Of a stretch of 64,000 nt of DNA, positions 34,152-43,831 are shown piece by piece. How positions within the stretch are numbered: position 1 is the stretch's first letter; each line of letters starts with the position of its first letter. The translations under genes and the position numbers were made by a program. Origin of the DNA: JAANXG01 sp963731035. GTDB lineage: Bacteria > Pseudomonadota > Gammaproteobacteria > Arenicellales > JAANXG01. The notes beneath the pieces were generated by a model, which was not told where the DNA came from, ran no database searches, and saw nothing but the letters and a program-made list of their open reading frames with translations. The stretch covers positions 1 through 64,000 of the forward strand of contig CAVSUY010000011.1 in assembly GCA_963731035.1 (NCBI GenBank). Reading direction: 5' to 3'.

Positions 34152-35234
34152 ATGACACCGTGCCCCACGCTGTCGGTTGTTCTGCCGAACTACAACCATG
34201 CGAAATATATCGGCCGGGCGCTCGGCACGCTTCTTGCCCAAGAGCGTGCCGCGGACGAAATCATCGTCATCGACGACGGCTCCAAGGACGACAGTCTCGC
34301 GGTGATCGAGAAATTCGCGACCGGGGCTCCGTCAATCAAGGTCCTGATCAATTCCAAGAACCGGGGAGTCGTTCCGACCCTTGAGCGTGGACTACAAGCG
34401 GCGCGCGGCAAGTATATCTACTTCGCGGCGTCGGACGATTGGGTTTTGCCCGGCTTTTTTGACACGGCTCTTCGCCGCCTGGAAGTAAATTCCGACCTGG
34501 GGCTCTTCTGCGGCGATGCATTGTTGGTTGATGGAAGTACCAATCAAGTTCTCTCGGTGCGTCCGAGCGTCCGGCCCATCCTGTGCGGCGGACGCGTCAG
34601 CGCCTCGCGCGTGGAACGGCTGCTGCGCGCGAGCGACAACTGGATTTTGACCGGCAGCGCGGTCCTTCGCCGCGATTGCGCCCTCTGGGGCGGCGGCTTC
34701 GACGAACGTCTCAGCTCCTTTGCCGACGGTTTCCTCGTGCGCAAGATCATATTGCGGTTCGGCTTCTTCTTCGAACCAAGGCTGGTTTCGGCTTGGGCGG
34801 TCATGCCCAACAGTGTCTCGCGCGCGTCGGCCGCCGACCCTCAGCGGGCAGAATATATGTTGGATGTGGTTCCCCGGGTGGTTGCGGCCGATCCGGTCTT
34901 CCCGCAGTGGTACGCCGACGCTTACCGCAACAGGTGGCGGTTCGCGACATGCCGCTTGGCGCTGAATGCCGAGCGGATCGACCGTCAGTTTCTTCTCGCA
35001 ATGGGCAGTCGTTCTGCGAACGAGCGTGCGAAGATGGAGAGGCTGCTGGCATTGCCCGGCAGAGAGTTCGCCCGTTTGTTAATCTTAATGCGATTGTGGC
35101 GCCTGTTCCGGCCGACCTCGTTGACCGGAATTCTGCTGACCATGCTGTGGCGACGCGCGGAGCGCATCTGGCGTTGGGGCCGGTTCTTCGGAGCGCAACA
35201 CAATTCGGCGGAAAATCCGGCGTCATCGCCGTGA
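34152..35234 (+). CDS. Family 2 glycosyltransferase
   Basis: 360 residues from ATG 34152. GT-A fold motifs: LSVVLPNYNHAKYIGRALGT, EIIVIDDGSKDDSLAVIEKF, and the nucleotide/metal-binding FAASDDWVLPGFFDTAL (SDD as DxD). The C-terminal 100 residues are basic with amphipathic segments that may contact the membrane. It adds a sugar to the growing polysaccharide at the cytoplasmic face. The C-terminal region (DPVFPQWYADAYRNRWRFAT) is partly duplicated in the decayed locus at 51500-51830. Confidence 0.88.
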   Translation: MTPCPTLSVVLPNYNHAKYIGRALGTLLAQERAADEIIVIDDGSKDDSLAVIEKFATGAPSIKVLINSKNRGVVPTLERGLQAARGKYIYFAASDDWVLPGFFDTALRRLEVNSDLGLFCGDALLVDGSTNQVLSVRPSVRPILCGGRVSASRVERLLRASDNWILTGSAVLRRDCALWGGGFDERLSSFADGFLVRKIILRFGFFFEPRLVSAWAVMPNSVSRASAADPQRAEYMLDVVPRVVAADPVFPQWYADAYRNRWRFATCRLALNAERIDRQFLLAMGSRSANERAKMERLLALPGREFARLLILMRLWRLFRPTSLTGILLTMLWRRAERIWRWGRFFGAQHNSAENPASSP

Positions 35235-35353
35235 GACCGGTGCCTCCATCGGGGGGAAGATTGGGTTTGCCGTCGAACGAAAGGCAGGGCTTTCCTCGAT
35301 GGAATCAGGTGCCCAGCCAGGCTGGCCGTGAGATAGTATAAGGTGCTTCCGTT

Positions 35354-36229
35354 TTGACAACGACCGATCTTAACGCAGCGAACCACGATGGGGGCGCGAC
35401 GCCGAACAGCTCGTCTTCGTTCCGCTTGGTATTGCCGGGCAGCCCTTGGCGACAAGCCGTAGCCGACATCGTGGGCGGCGCAATTGCGTGGCAGAGCTGG
35501 ACCACGCTGGGGTGGCACGACATCCGTCAGCGTTATCGGCGTTCAACGCTCGGGCCGTTCTGGATCACGATCACCATGGGCGTGACGGTCGGCTCGATCG
35601 GATTCGTCTTCGGCGCGTTGCTTGGCCAGAACATGCATGAATTCCTTCCATACCTCGCGGCGGGGAACATAATCTGGGCCTTGCTGTCGACGTTGATCCT
35701 GGATGGTTGCATGACCTTCATCAGTTCGGAGCAGATTATCCGGCAGATCAAGCTGCCCTATGCCATGCACATATATCGCATAGTTTGGCGCACCATCATC
35801 ATCTTCGGCCATAATATCTGGGTTTATGTAGCAGCCGCGGTTTTGTTTGCGAGTTGGCCCAATGAGAACACTTGGTTTGTGATTCCGGGGTTTGCTTTGA
35901 CCGTTTTCAACGGGGCCTGGCTCGCGCTCATTCTGGCCGTCTTCTGCGCAAGGTTCCGCGACATCCCGCTCATTGTAACGAGCGCGCTGCAGTTGCTCTA
36001 TCTGGCGACGCCGATCGTCTGGCGGCCGGACTCGTTGCATGGCTCGCGAAGCTTCATTTACGAATACAATCCGCTTTTCCACCTACTGGAGCTCGTCCGC
36101 GCCCCCCTGCTGGGACACGCGCCGACGGCTGCGAACTGGGCAGTCGGTATCGGATTGGGGGTGCTTGGCTGGGCTCTTACTTTCGTCGTATTCGCCCGCT
36201 ATCGGTGGCGAATTCCCTATTGGATTTGA
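35354..36229 (+). CDS. wzm: ABC-2 type polysaccharide export permease
   Basis: 291 residues from a probable TTG start. Six hydrophobic segments after a hydrophilic N-terminus with WTTLGWHDIRQRYRRSTLGP, the signature just before TM1 of Wzm/KpsM/TagG-type permeases. Later YLATPIVWRPDSL and YNPLFHLLELVRAPLLGHAP are also typical. With the downstream ATPase it forms the transporter that moves a lipid-linked polysaccharide across the inner membrane. The stop overlaps a possible TTG start of the ATPase gene (TTGA). Confidence 0.88.
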   Translation: MTTTDLNAANHDGGATPNSSSSFRLVLPGSPWRQAVADIVGGAIAWQSWTTLGWHDIRQRYRRSTLGPFWITITMGVTVGSIGFVFGALLGQNMHEFLPYLAAGNIIWALLSTLILDGCMTFISSEQIIRQIKLPYAMHIYRIVWRTIIIFGHNIWVYVAAAVLFASWPNENTWFVIPGFALTVFNGAWLALILAVFCARFRDIPLIVTSALQLLYLATPIVWRPDSLHGSRSFIYEYNPLFHLLELVRAPLLGHAPTAANWAVGIGLGVLGWALTFVVFARYRWRIPYWI

Positions 36230-36243
36230 ACGGGTCGATCGTC

Positions 36244-37050
36244 GTGGCATCCATCCTTCTTGACGAAGTTTCGGTAGAATTTGCCGTCTATGACATGACC
36301 GCGCGTTCACTGAAGAATGCGCTCATAGCATCGACCACCGGAGGCCGCGTCGTTGCCAATGCCAAAGAGTACGTGGGGGTCAGGGCGCTCAACGATTTGT
36401 CCCTGCAGGTTGACCACGGCGAGCGCATCGCACTGGTCGGCCACAACGGCGCCGGCAAGTCGACCGTCCTGCGTGTTCTCGCTGGAATCTACGAGCCGTT
36501 TAAGGGCCACGTTGTCATCGAGGGCAAACCCGTTCCGCTTTTTGACATGTCGTTGGGTATGGACGCTGAAAGCACCGGTTATGAAAACATCCTGCTTCGT
36601 GGCATGTTTCTCGGATTCAACCGCAGGGAAATCAGCGAGCGCGCCGGAGAAATCGCAGAATTCGCCGGCCTTGGTTCCTTTCTTGATATTCCGGTGAAGG
36701 CGTACTCGACCGGTATGGCGGCCCGCCTGGCGTTCGCTATATCGACGGCAATCGAGCCGGACATCCTCCTGGTCGATGAGGGTGTAGGGGCTGGGGACGC
36801 AGCGTTTCTCGAAAAGGCTAATCGCCGGCTCGAGAAGATGTTCGAGCGGACGCGCATTTTGGTCCTCGCGTCACATAACGAGGACCTGCTTCGGCGCTGG
36901 TGCGATCGGGGGTTGCTGTTAGAGAAGGGGCAATGCGTCAAGACCGGGTCGATCGACGAAGTGCTCGATCAGTACCACGAGAACGTAGCGCGAACGACGG
37001 AGCCGGCGGTAGAACTAGCGCCGAGCGAGGTTGCGGCCCTGGAGGCGTAA
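36244..37050 (+). CDS. wzt: Polysaccharide export ABC transporter ATPase
   Basis: 268 residues from GTG 36244; a TTG at 36226 overlapping the permease stop is an alternative. Walker A GHNGAGKST, signature YSTGMAARLAFAIS (a Wzt/KpsT/TagH-type variant), Walker B DILLVDEGVGAGDAAF and the H-loop LASHNEDLLRRW are present. The N-terminal VSVEFAVYDMTARSLKNAL is typical of Wzt-like ATPases. It lacks the long C-terminal carbohydrate-binding domain of O-antigen Wzt proteins, suggesting capsule-type export without end recognition. Confidence 0.9.
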   Translation: MASILLDEVSVEFAVYDMTARSLKNALIASTTGGRVVANAKEYVGVRALNDLSLQVDHGERIALVGHNGAGKSTVLRVLAGIYEPFKGHVVIEGKPVPLFDMSLGMDAESTGYENILLRGMFLGFNRREISERAGEIAEFAGLGSFLDIPVKAYSTGMAARLAFAISTAIEPDILLVDEGVGAGDAAFLEKANRRLEKMFERTRILVLASHNEDLLRRWCDRGLLLEKGQCVKTGSIDEVLDQYHENVARTTEPAVELAPSEVAALEA

Positions 37051-37508
37051 TGGGTGGAGAGGCGGCGCGGCTGCACGCGGCGAGCATTCCTGCGGTGTGC
37101 CGGACGTCGGTGCGCGAGGGTGATCGCGTGCGCCGCTCTCATCGGTAGGTGTGCCTGACACGTGGTGTAGACGCGCCGGCGGCGGCGCTGACGCGCCGAA
37201 AAGCGATTAGAAATCAAGTGCTTGATCGGGGTTAGGCTTATCAGATTGACTGCTTCACGAGACACCGGCATGCTACATGCAACATTGTGCACGGCGCACA
37301 CCATCAAGAAAGCTGACAAAGTGAGCCACAAGTTGCGACTGAGGCCAGTTGCGACACGGACAGATGATGGATATCAGTCGCGGTTCGTCGGCGATCATGC
37401 TTTTCGAAAATCCCAATCCGTCTTTCGACAACCATCTTTGCAGCAGAGGAATTTTCAGCCCTGGGCCGTAAATGGTAGCACTGCTGACGTTGCGTGAGGG
37501 GCCGTTCC
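37051..37508. other. Non-coding gap inside the polysaccharide island
   Basis: About 450 bases with no supported gene between the exporter and the sugar-nucleotide genes. A separate promoter for 37509 onward is possible. I saw no clear boxes, hairpin or repeat. Confidence 0.35.
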
Positions 37509-38531
37509 GTGAAAGCACCGATGGGAATTGACTTGGTAACTGGCGGGGCCGGCTTCATTGGAAGCCACTTGGTCGACCAACTCCTCGCCAGGGGACGTTT
37601 CGTGCGCGCGTTCGACAGCTTCGTCGTCGGGCGGCGTGCCAATCTCGCGCAGCACGACGATCACCCTCGATTGGAGATCATCGAAGGCGACATCACCGAC
37701 CAGACAATCGTGACGGCCGCGAGCGCCAAAGTCGACAGGGTGTTTCACCTTGCCGCGCGCGCCGACATCGTTCCGTCGATTCAAGAGCCGAAGGCCTATT
37801 TCCGCTCCAACGTCGATGGTACGTTTTGCGTCCTCGAGGCGGCCCGGCGCGCTGGCGTAAGGCGTCTCGTCTATGTCGCGTCCTCCTCCTGCTACGGCAT
37901 TCCGTCGGAATACCCGACGGCAGAGGACGCACCCCCTGATCCGCGTTATCCTTATGCGCTGACCAAGCTCTTGGGCGAACAGCTCGTCATGCACTGGTCG
38001 CGAGTCTATAGGTTGCCGGCCGTTTCCGTCCGCTTCTTCAACGTATACGGGCCTCGTGCCCGGACGAGCGGGACATACGGTGCCGTATTTGGCGTTTTTC
38101 TTGCCCAGCTCCTGGCGGGCAAGCCGCTGACCATCGTCGGTGACGGCGAGCAGACCCGGGATTTTACCTTCGTATCGGATGTGGTCGATGCGTTGATCAC
38201 GGTTGCCGAGAGCAATAAGAGCGGCGCAATTTATAATGTTGGAAGCGGCCAGCCGGTCAGCGTGAACGAGTTGGTGCGGCTTCTGGGCTCGCCGCCGACC
38301 GTGCATATTCCAAACCGTCCCGGGGAGCCGGACTGCACCTGCGCAGACATTTCCAAGATCGGTCGTGACCTGGGGTGGAAGCCAAAGGTGGCCTTCGCCG
38401 AGGGCGTGCGCGTGATGATGCAGAACATCGACTGTTGGCGGGATGCGCCGGTCTGGACGGAATCGAGCATCGCGGAGGCGACAAGCGACTGGTTTCGTTA
38501 CCTTGGGACTGATCAAAGGGCAGCGGGGTGA
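37509..38531 (+). CDS. NAD-dependent sugar-nucleotide epimerase/dehydratase
   Basis: 340 residues from GTG 37509 (a longer frame starts at 37494). Extended SDR: NAD motif VTGGAGFIGSHLVDQLLARG, FHLAARADI, catalytic Ser in VYVASSSCYG and Tyr-Lys in YPYALTK, and RFFNVYGPRA, as in UDP-glucose/UDP-GlcNAc 4-epimerase-type enzymes. It probably converts a UDP-hexose for the polysaccharide. Its stop overlaps the GTG of the next gene (GTGA). Confidence 0.88.
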   Translation: MKAPMGIDLVTGGAGFIGSHLVDQLLARGRFVRAFDSFVVGRRANLAQHDDHPRLEIIEGDITDQTIVTAASAKVDRVFHLAARADIVPSIQEPKAYFRSNVDGTFCVLEAARRAGVRRLVYVASSSCYGIPSEYPTAEDAPPDPRYPYALTKLLGEQLVMHWSRVYRLPAVSVRFFNVYGPRARTSGTYGAVFGVFLAQLLAGKPLTIVGDGEQTRDFTFVSDVVDALITVAESNKSGAIYNVGSGQPVSVNELVRLLGSPPTVHIPNRPGEPDCTCADISKIGRDLGWKPKVAFAEGVRVMMQNIDCWRDAPVWTESSIAEATSDWFRYLGTDQRAAG

Positions 38532-40117
38532 CGAACAATATGGAGTCGAATGTCACGAGACTGCGTCGGGCGCCCGTCCGTGGGTCGGACAACCCACGTG
38601 ACAAGGTGAGAACGCTGGATGAGCTTGTCGCAATCTGCGAGCAGGCCCGGCTGGCAGGGAAAACCGTCGTCCACGCCCATGGGGCATTCGATCTTCTTCA
38701 TCCTGGCCATGTTCGCCACCTCGAAGCCGCCCATAAGCAGGGTGATGTGCTGATCGTCACGGTCACGGCCGACGCGTTTGTCAACAAAGGCCCTGGGCGT
38801 CCGGTCTTCCGTGAGGAATTGCGCGCTGAGATGCTGGCGACGCTCGAGTATGTCGATTGGGTCGCCATCAACGACGCTGCGGACGCTGTCAGCGCGATCG
38901 ACCGCATCAAGCCGTCGGTCTATATCAAGGGTCAAGACTACCAAAATCCGCAGGACGACATTACAGGAAAGATAACCCTTGAGCGCGATGCGGTTGAGGC
39001 GCACGGTGGGCACATTTATTTTACGGACGAAGTCATTTTCAGCTCGACCGAGCTGATCAATCGCCATCTGAACGTCTTTGAGCCGCATATCCGAGAGCAT
39101 CTCGACGTCTTGCGGAATAGCGGCGGGCTCGAAGAAATGTGCGGGCTGATCGAGAGCGTCGCGGATTACCGTGTGCTGATCGTCGGCGACGCCATTATCG
39201 ACGAGTATCAGTATGTGCTGCAGATGAACAAGACGCCCAAGGAGAATATGATTGCGACGCGCTATCAGGATAGCGAGCTATTCGCCGGTGGCGTGTTCGC
39301 GGCGGCCAATCATGTCGCCTCCTTTTGCGAGCAGGTCGATATCATTACCTGCCTCGGCGACCACGACCGTCATGAAGACTTGATTCGCCAGAGCCTGAAG
39401 CCGAACGTCGGTATCAAGGCGTTCACGCGGGCGGCGTCGCCGACGACCCTCAAGCGCCGCTTCGTCGATCCCTCATACATGCGAAAGCTGTTCGAGGTCT
39501 ATTTCATGAACGATGAGCCACTCGCGCCCGATGTCCAAAAGGAAGTGGACGGAGCGATTGTCGACATGGCATCGGACTACGATGTCGTCATCGTTGCCGA
39601 TTTCGGCCACGGTCTGATGGCCTCATCGTCCATTGACGCGCTGATCGGGAATTCGCGTTTTCTCGCAGTCAACACACAAAGTAACAGCGCCAATCTCGGC
39701 TACAACCTCATCACCAAATATCGGCGCGCAGACTACCTTTGCATTGACTCGTCGGAAGCGCGTCTCGCCGTCAGCGATCGTTTGTCCAACGTCGGCGACA
39801 TCGCGCGTGGGCTGATCGAAGAGCGTATCGACTGTTCAAAGATTATTGTCACCCAGGGCAAGCACGGCTGCGTCACCTTCGAGAACGGGGGGGTTGTGCA
39901 TACCATTCCGGCATTCGCCAAGAATGTCGTGGATACTATCGGAGCAGGTGACGCCTTTCTCGCGGTGACAGCACCGCTTGTGGCGGCTGGAGGAGCGATG
40001 AGTCAGGTCGGCTTTATTGGCAATGTCGTTGGAGCGTTGAAGGTCGAGATCGTTGGTCATCGGCGTTCGATCGAGAAGGCCTCGCTCATCAAAGGCATTA
40101 CTGGACTTCTTAAATAA
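38528..40117 (+). CDS. Bifunctional sugar-phosphate nucleotidyltransferase / PfkB kinase, domains in reverse HldE order
   Basis: 529 residues from GTG 38528. Residues about 25-170 form a cytidylyltransferase-like domain with HAHGAFDLLHPGHVRHLEAA (HxGH) and YIKGQDYQ. Residues about 215-525 are a PfkB/ribokinase-type kinase ending in NVVDTIGAGDAFLAVTAPLV (anion hole and catalytic Asp). E. coli HldE, which phosphorylates heptose-7-phosphate and then activates heptose-1-phosphate, has the kinase first; here the order is swapped. Next to a phosphoheptose-isomerase-like gene, so an activated heptose or similar C7/C6 sugar is the likely product. The nucleotide (ADP, CDP or GDP) cannot be deduced. 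Confidence 0.85.
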   Translation: MTNNMESNVTRLRRAPVRGSDNPRDKVRTLDELVAICEQARLAGKTVVHAHGAFDLLHPGHVRHLEAAHKQGDVLIVTVTADAFVNKGPGRPVFREELRAEMLATLEYVDWVAINDAADAVSAIDRIKPSVYIKGQDYQNPQDDITGKITLERDAVEAHGGHIYFTDEVIFSSTELINRHLNVFEPHIREHLDVLRNSGGLEEMCGLIESVADYRVLIVGDAIIDEYQYVLQMNKTPKENMIATRYQDSELFAGGVFAAANHVASFCEQVDIITCLGDHDRHEDLIRQSLKPNVGIKAFTRAASPTTLKRRFVDPSYMRKLFEVYFMNDEPLAPDVQKEVDGAIVDMASDYDVVIVADFGHGLMASSSIDALIGNSRFLAVNTQSNSANLGYNLITKYRRADYLCIDSSEARLAVSDRLSNVGDIARGLIEERIDCSKIIVTQGKHGCVTFENGGVVHTIPAFAKNVVDTIGAGDAFLAVTAPLVAAGGAMSQVGFIGNVVGALKVEIVGHRRSIEKASLIKGITGLLK

Positions 40118-40140
40118 GGGATCCGGCGGAAGGTGGGCGC

Positions 40141-40722
40141 GTGCAAGAGCTACTGAATCAGTATTTTGGAGCGCTGGTGGACCTGCTCCGTGGTGCCAAG
40201 GTCACCGACAAAAGATCGAGGGAGTTGTCACTTGAAGACGGCTGTGAATGGCTCCGCAAGTCGGCTCACGAGGCTCATGGTTCCGGCAACAAGGTAATCT
40301 TTGTTGGCAATGGCGGAAGCGCGGGGATTGCCAGTCACATGGCGATCGACTTCTCCAAGAAAGGCGGCCTACGTTCTCTTGCCTTCAACGACGCGACCGC
40401 GCTGACATGCCTCGGTAACGATCTCGGATACGAGAACGTATTCGCCAAGCAGATTGAGTTCCACGCCCACCCGGGCGACCTGTTGATTGCGATTTCGAGT
40501 TCCGGACGCTCGCCCAGCATCCTCAAAGCGGTGTCAATGGCGCGGGAGCGGGGTTGCAAAGTCGCAACCTTTTCCGGCTTCACCGAGGATAACGACTTGC
40601 GTCGCACTGGCGACGTGAACTTCTACATACACTCGCGCGAGTATGGGTTTGTCGAGGTTTCTCATTTGGCGCTTTGCCATGCCGTCCTTGACATCGATAA
40701 GGGCTGGGGAAAGCCGGCATAG
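40141..40722 (+). CDS. gmhA: SIS-domain phosphoheptose isomerase-like protein
   Basis: 193 residues from GTG, the length of GmhA. SIS motifs: KVIFVGNGGSAGIASHMAID (sugar phosphate loop), DLLIAISSSGRSPSILKAV, and EVSHLALCHAVLD near the C-terminus where GmhA has its catalytic Glu/His. GmhA converts sedoheptulose-7-phosphate to D-glycero-manno-heptose-7-phosphate. It sits directly after the fused kinase/nucleotidyltransferase, supporting a heptose route. GmhA usually carries zinc-binding or catalytic residues that I could not match one by one, so a related sugar phosphate isomerase is possible. Confidence 0.8.
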   Translation: MQELLNQYFGALVDLLRGAKVTDKRSRELSLEDGCEWLRKSAHEAHGSGNKVIFVGNGGSAGIASHMAIDFSKKGGLRSLAFNDATALTCLGNDLGYENVFAKQIEFHAHPGDLLIAISSSGRSPSILKAVSMARERGCKVATFSGFTEDNDLRRTGDVNFYIHSREYGFVEVSHLALCHAVLDIDKGWGKPA

Positions 40723-40766
40723 GATCGGGCGGCGAAGCAAGAAGACAAGAACGCACTAGCGGAACG

Positions 40767-41765
40767 ATGGCAAACCAATTCAAACGTGTCATGATCACCG
40801 GCGGCGCGGGATACGTCGGTTCGAACCTGGTGCCGAAAATGCTGGCAACCGGCTGCGAGGTGTCGATCCTCGATTTGTATATCTACGGCGATGTTTTCTC
40901 CGACCTGAAGTCCAACGCCAAGCTGATCGAGACCAAAGGTGATCTTCGCAATCCGGACGACGTCAAACGTGCGCTCGCCGGCTGCGACGCGGTCATTCAC
41001 CTGGCCTGTATCTCCAATGATCCGTCCTTCGACCTCAATCCGGATCTCGGCAAGTCGATCAATTACGACTGCTTCCGGCCGCTGGTGAAAGCGTCGAAGG
41101 ACGCGGGCGTGAAGCGCTTCATCTATGCCTCATCCTCGTCCGTCTACGGCATCAAGAGCGATCCCGACGTGACCGAGGATTTGCCACTCCAGCCATTGAC
41201 CGACTATTCCAAGTTCAAGGCCATGTGCGAAGAGGTGCTCGAAGAGGAGCGAGAGCCGGGTTTTACCACGGTGACGATTCGGCCTGCCACAGTCTGCGGC
41301 TATACGCCACGGCTGCGGCTCGATCTGACTGTCAACATCCTGACAAGTCATGCGATCAATAATGGGCGCATCACGGTATACGGTGGAGAGCAATTGCGCC
41401 CGAATCTTCACATTGAAGACATGACTGATCTTTACCTTCAACTCTTGGAGGAACCGGACGAGCGGGTGAGCGGCAAGATATGGAATGCCGGTTACCACAA
41501 TCTGAAAGTGCGCGAAATCGCCGAGACGGTGCAAGCCGAGGTCGGCAATAATGTCGATATTGTGGTGACGCCGTCGGACGACCATCGGTCGTATCACGTT
41601 TCGTCCGAAAAGATTAAGACAGAGCTCGGTTTCAGCGCCCAACACACCGTTTCCGACGCGATCATCGACCTCAAAAAGGCGTTCGAATCCGGGAAAGTGC
41701 CCAATGCAGCCACCGATGATCGGTACTACAACATAAAGCGGATGCAGGGATTGAAGTTGACATGA
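40767..41765 (+). CDS. NAD-dependent epimerase/dehydratase
   Basis: 332 residues. VMITGGAGYVGSNLVPKMLA (NAD), VIHLACISNDPSFD, YASSSSVYG and DYSKFKAMCEE (catalytic Tyr-Lys), TVTIRPATVCGYTPRLRLDL. This is an extended SDR acting on a nucleotide sugar, the second epimerase in the island and about 30% like the first by eye. The stop overlaps the ATG of the next gene (ATGA). Confidence 0.88.
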   Translation: MANQFKRVMITGGAGYVGSNLVPKMLATGCEVSILDLYIYGDVFSDLKSNAKLIETKGDLRNPDDVKRALAGCDAVIHLACISNDPSFDLNPDLGKSINYDCFRPLVKASKDAGVKRFIYASSSSVYGIKSDPDVTEDLPLQPLTDYSKFKAMCEEVLEEEREPGFTTVTIRPATVCGYTPRLRLDLTVNILTSHAINNGRITVYGGEQLRPNLHIEDMTDLYLQLLEEPDERVSGKIWNAGYHNLKVREIAETVQAEVGNNVDIVVTPSDDHRSYHVSSEKIKTELGFSAQHTVSDAIIDLKKAFESGKVPNAATDDRYYNIKRMQGLKLT

Positions 41766-43831
41766 ATGCGGGCCCCGATCGGACTTCGGGCAGTTCCTCC
41801 AGCCTGAGTGAACGACCGTCTGGTCCGATCGACCGCAGGCAACCAAAGGCGATCCAGCTTCTGCTGCCAGTTTGGGGCACCAACTACATCAGGCAGTTTT
41901 TGGAGGTGGGTCTGCCCACATTGCTGGCGCCGGGGAATCTTCCGGCGTTGGCCGAGGCGCTGCCCTGCAAACTGGTGATCCTGACCAATGCTGAGGGCGC
42001 CGACCTCCTGAGACCATATCCGGGCATTCGATACCTGCAAAGCATCTGCGAAATAGAATTCAGATTCATCGACGAACTGATTACCGGCGACAATTATTCG
42101 ACGACGATCACGCTCGCTTATGCGAAGGCGGTGCAGGCGGCCGGCGATGCCATGCTGGATACCTGTTTTTTTTTCTTGATCTCAGACTACATCATAGCCG
42201 ACGGATCGCTGCGAAACGTACTCGCGCGAATCTTTGAAGGTTACAACGGCGTCTTTGCGGGAAATTTCCAGGTAACAAGAGAAGACGCTCATGATTCGTT
42301 TTTCAGACAACTGGACGAAGGAAAGCCTGCGATTGTGGTGCCTCCGCGCAGATTGACCGAGTGGGCTTTCCGATTCCTTCATCCGATGACGGCCGCCAAT
42401 ACTGTGAATTTTTCGCTGTGTCATAGCGCGCATTCGAATCGTCTTTTCTGGCGGGTGAATGAGACCACATTGATCGGCCGGTTCTACCTGATGCATATGA
42501 TCTGCATCAGGCCAGAAATTACGGATTTTGTGATTGGTTCTTCCTGCGATTACTCTTTCATGCCGGAGATGTGCCCCTCCGATAATGTTCATGTCATGAC
42601 GGATTCGGACGAATATCTCGTCGTCGAGATGCAGGGTCGCACGCACGAGAGGGAGTTTCTCAGGTTGGGGGCGGTCAATCTCGATTCACTTGTCGAAAGC
42701 CTTGCTGAATGGACGACAGCTCGCCATAGGGAAAATGCGCACTCGGTCGTAGTATTTCATGTCGGCAAAGGTTCGCCGGAACTCGCAGAAGTGGTTGCGG
42801 AGTCGAAGACCTATATCGAGGCGATTGAAAGGAGGCTTCCCGCGGCCCAACCGCACCGGAATCACCCTTATTGGATCGGTGCGATCAACGCGCATCTGGC
42901 AGCCAGGAAACCTAAACAAGAGAGCTCCGACATCGATCTCGAAGGCATACAGACGAAAACGAATGGCTATCAGGCCCTGCTTTACCGAGGCCGGGACCTG
43001 ATTTTTGGACGAATTCCTAATGTCAGGCGCATTCACCCCCGCTGGGCGGACTACAAAACAGTCGTCGATCTTGCACGTCGCTATTTTTCCGTTGGCCAGC
43101 GGCGACTTCTCATCGTTTCTGAGTCACCGGGCGTTTTTCAAAGCTGGTTTTCCGATCTTGCATCTTCAGTCACGTCGTTCGACGGTCACAGGCTTTCCGT
43201 ACTGGACAGAGATGAGTATGCCAAGTTGCAAAGCCCCTTCGACGGGTGTCTATTGGTATTGCGGCAGGATGAATTGCAGGGCGCGCGAGCGGCTATTGCC
43301 CGCATTAGTCCTGTATTGTCGTCAGACGCATCAATTGTGGTCTTTGTGACGAACACCCAAGGTGTTGGCGGAGGGCATTACCTCGGAACGGACATTCTCC
43401 ATAATATTGACAGGTTTTTTGACTTATCCGTGGTGCTCGAGAAGGTCGCCTTCGTTCCTTCGAACTCATTGAGTTGGCTGGCATACCGCAGTATGCGCAA
43501 TGCATTTGTGCTGACGCTTAAAAGGCGGCTGTATTTGCCTGTTGCCGCCGCAACGGCCGGTGTGTTTGTGCTGGTGACGTTTGCGGCAAACCTGTTTCGC
43601 CGAAAGAGCAGTGACGAACCGACCATAGGCGGACTCTATTCGAGCATCATCATGGTTCTGCATCCAACAGGCGCGCAGATCGCGGAGGCGGAAAGTACCG
43701 AGGAGCGATATCTGAAGCTGGCCGCGCAGCGTTTCACGGAAGATTCTCTGCGGGTGAACCACGTTGGCCGCGCCGTTAAGCGCGTGTGGGCAAGGCGTGA
43801 TGAGCGAAGCGGCAATTCGCATCGGGCTTGA
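41762..43831 (+). CDS. Large protein of unknown function with a glycosyltransferase-like N-terminal half and one TM segment
   Basis: 689 residues. Residues 30-330 have a possible GT-A-like layout (IQLLLPVWGTNYIRQFLEVG, CFFFLISDYIIADGSLRNVL with SDY where DxD would be). Residues about 420-580 look like a second alpha/beta domain (RRLLIVSESPGVFQSWFSDL ... SSDASIVVFVTNTQG). One membrane segment lies at about 593-612 (LYLPVAAATAGVFVLVTFAA), followed by a basic C-terminus. Overlaps both neighbours (ATGA at the start, 32 bp at the end), so it is co-translated with sugar genes. I do not recognise the family; a chain-modifying or assembly role is inference. Confidence 0.7.
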   Translation: MNAGPDRTSGSSSSLSERPSGPIDRRQPKAIQLLLPVWGTNYIRQFLEVGLPTLLAPGNLPALAEALPCKLVILTNAEGADLLRPYPGIRYLQSICEIEFRFIDELITGDNYSTTITLAYAKAVQAAGDAMLDTCFFFLISDYIIADGSLRNVLARIFEGYNGVFAGNFQVTREDAHDSFFRQLDEGKPAIVVPPRRLTEWAFRFLHPMTAANTVNFSLCHSAHSNRLFWRVNETTLIGRFYLMHMICIRPEITDFVIGSSCDYSFMPEMCPSDNVHVMTDSDEYLVVEMQGRTHEREFLRLGAVNLDSLVESLAEWTTARHRENAHSVVVFHVGKGSPELAEVVAESKTYIEAIERRLPAAQPHRNHPYWIGAINAHLAARKPKQESSDIDLEGIQTKTNGYQALLYRGRDLIFGRIPNVRRIHPRWADYKTVVDLARRYFSVGQRRLLIVSESPGVFQSWFSDLASSVTSFDGHRLSVLDRDEYAKLQSPFDGCLLVLRQDELQGARAAIARISPVLSSDASIVVFVTNTQGVGGGHYLGTDILHNIDRFFDLSVVLEKVAFVPSNSLSWLAYRSMRNAFVLTLKRRLYLPVAAATAGVFVLVTFAANLFRRKSSDEPTIGGLYSSIIMVLHPTGAQIAEAESTEERYLKLAAQRFTEDSLRVNHVGRAVKRVWARRDERSGNSHRA

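Noticed and set aside
37455..38516. A 353-codon minus-strand frame
   Set aside because: Antisense shadow of the sugar epimerase gene.
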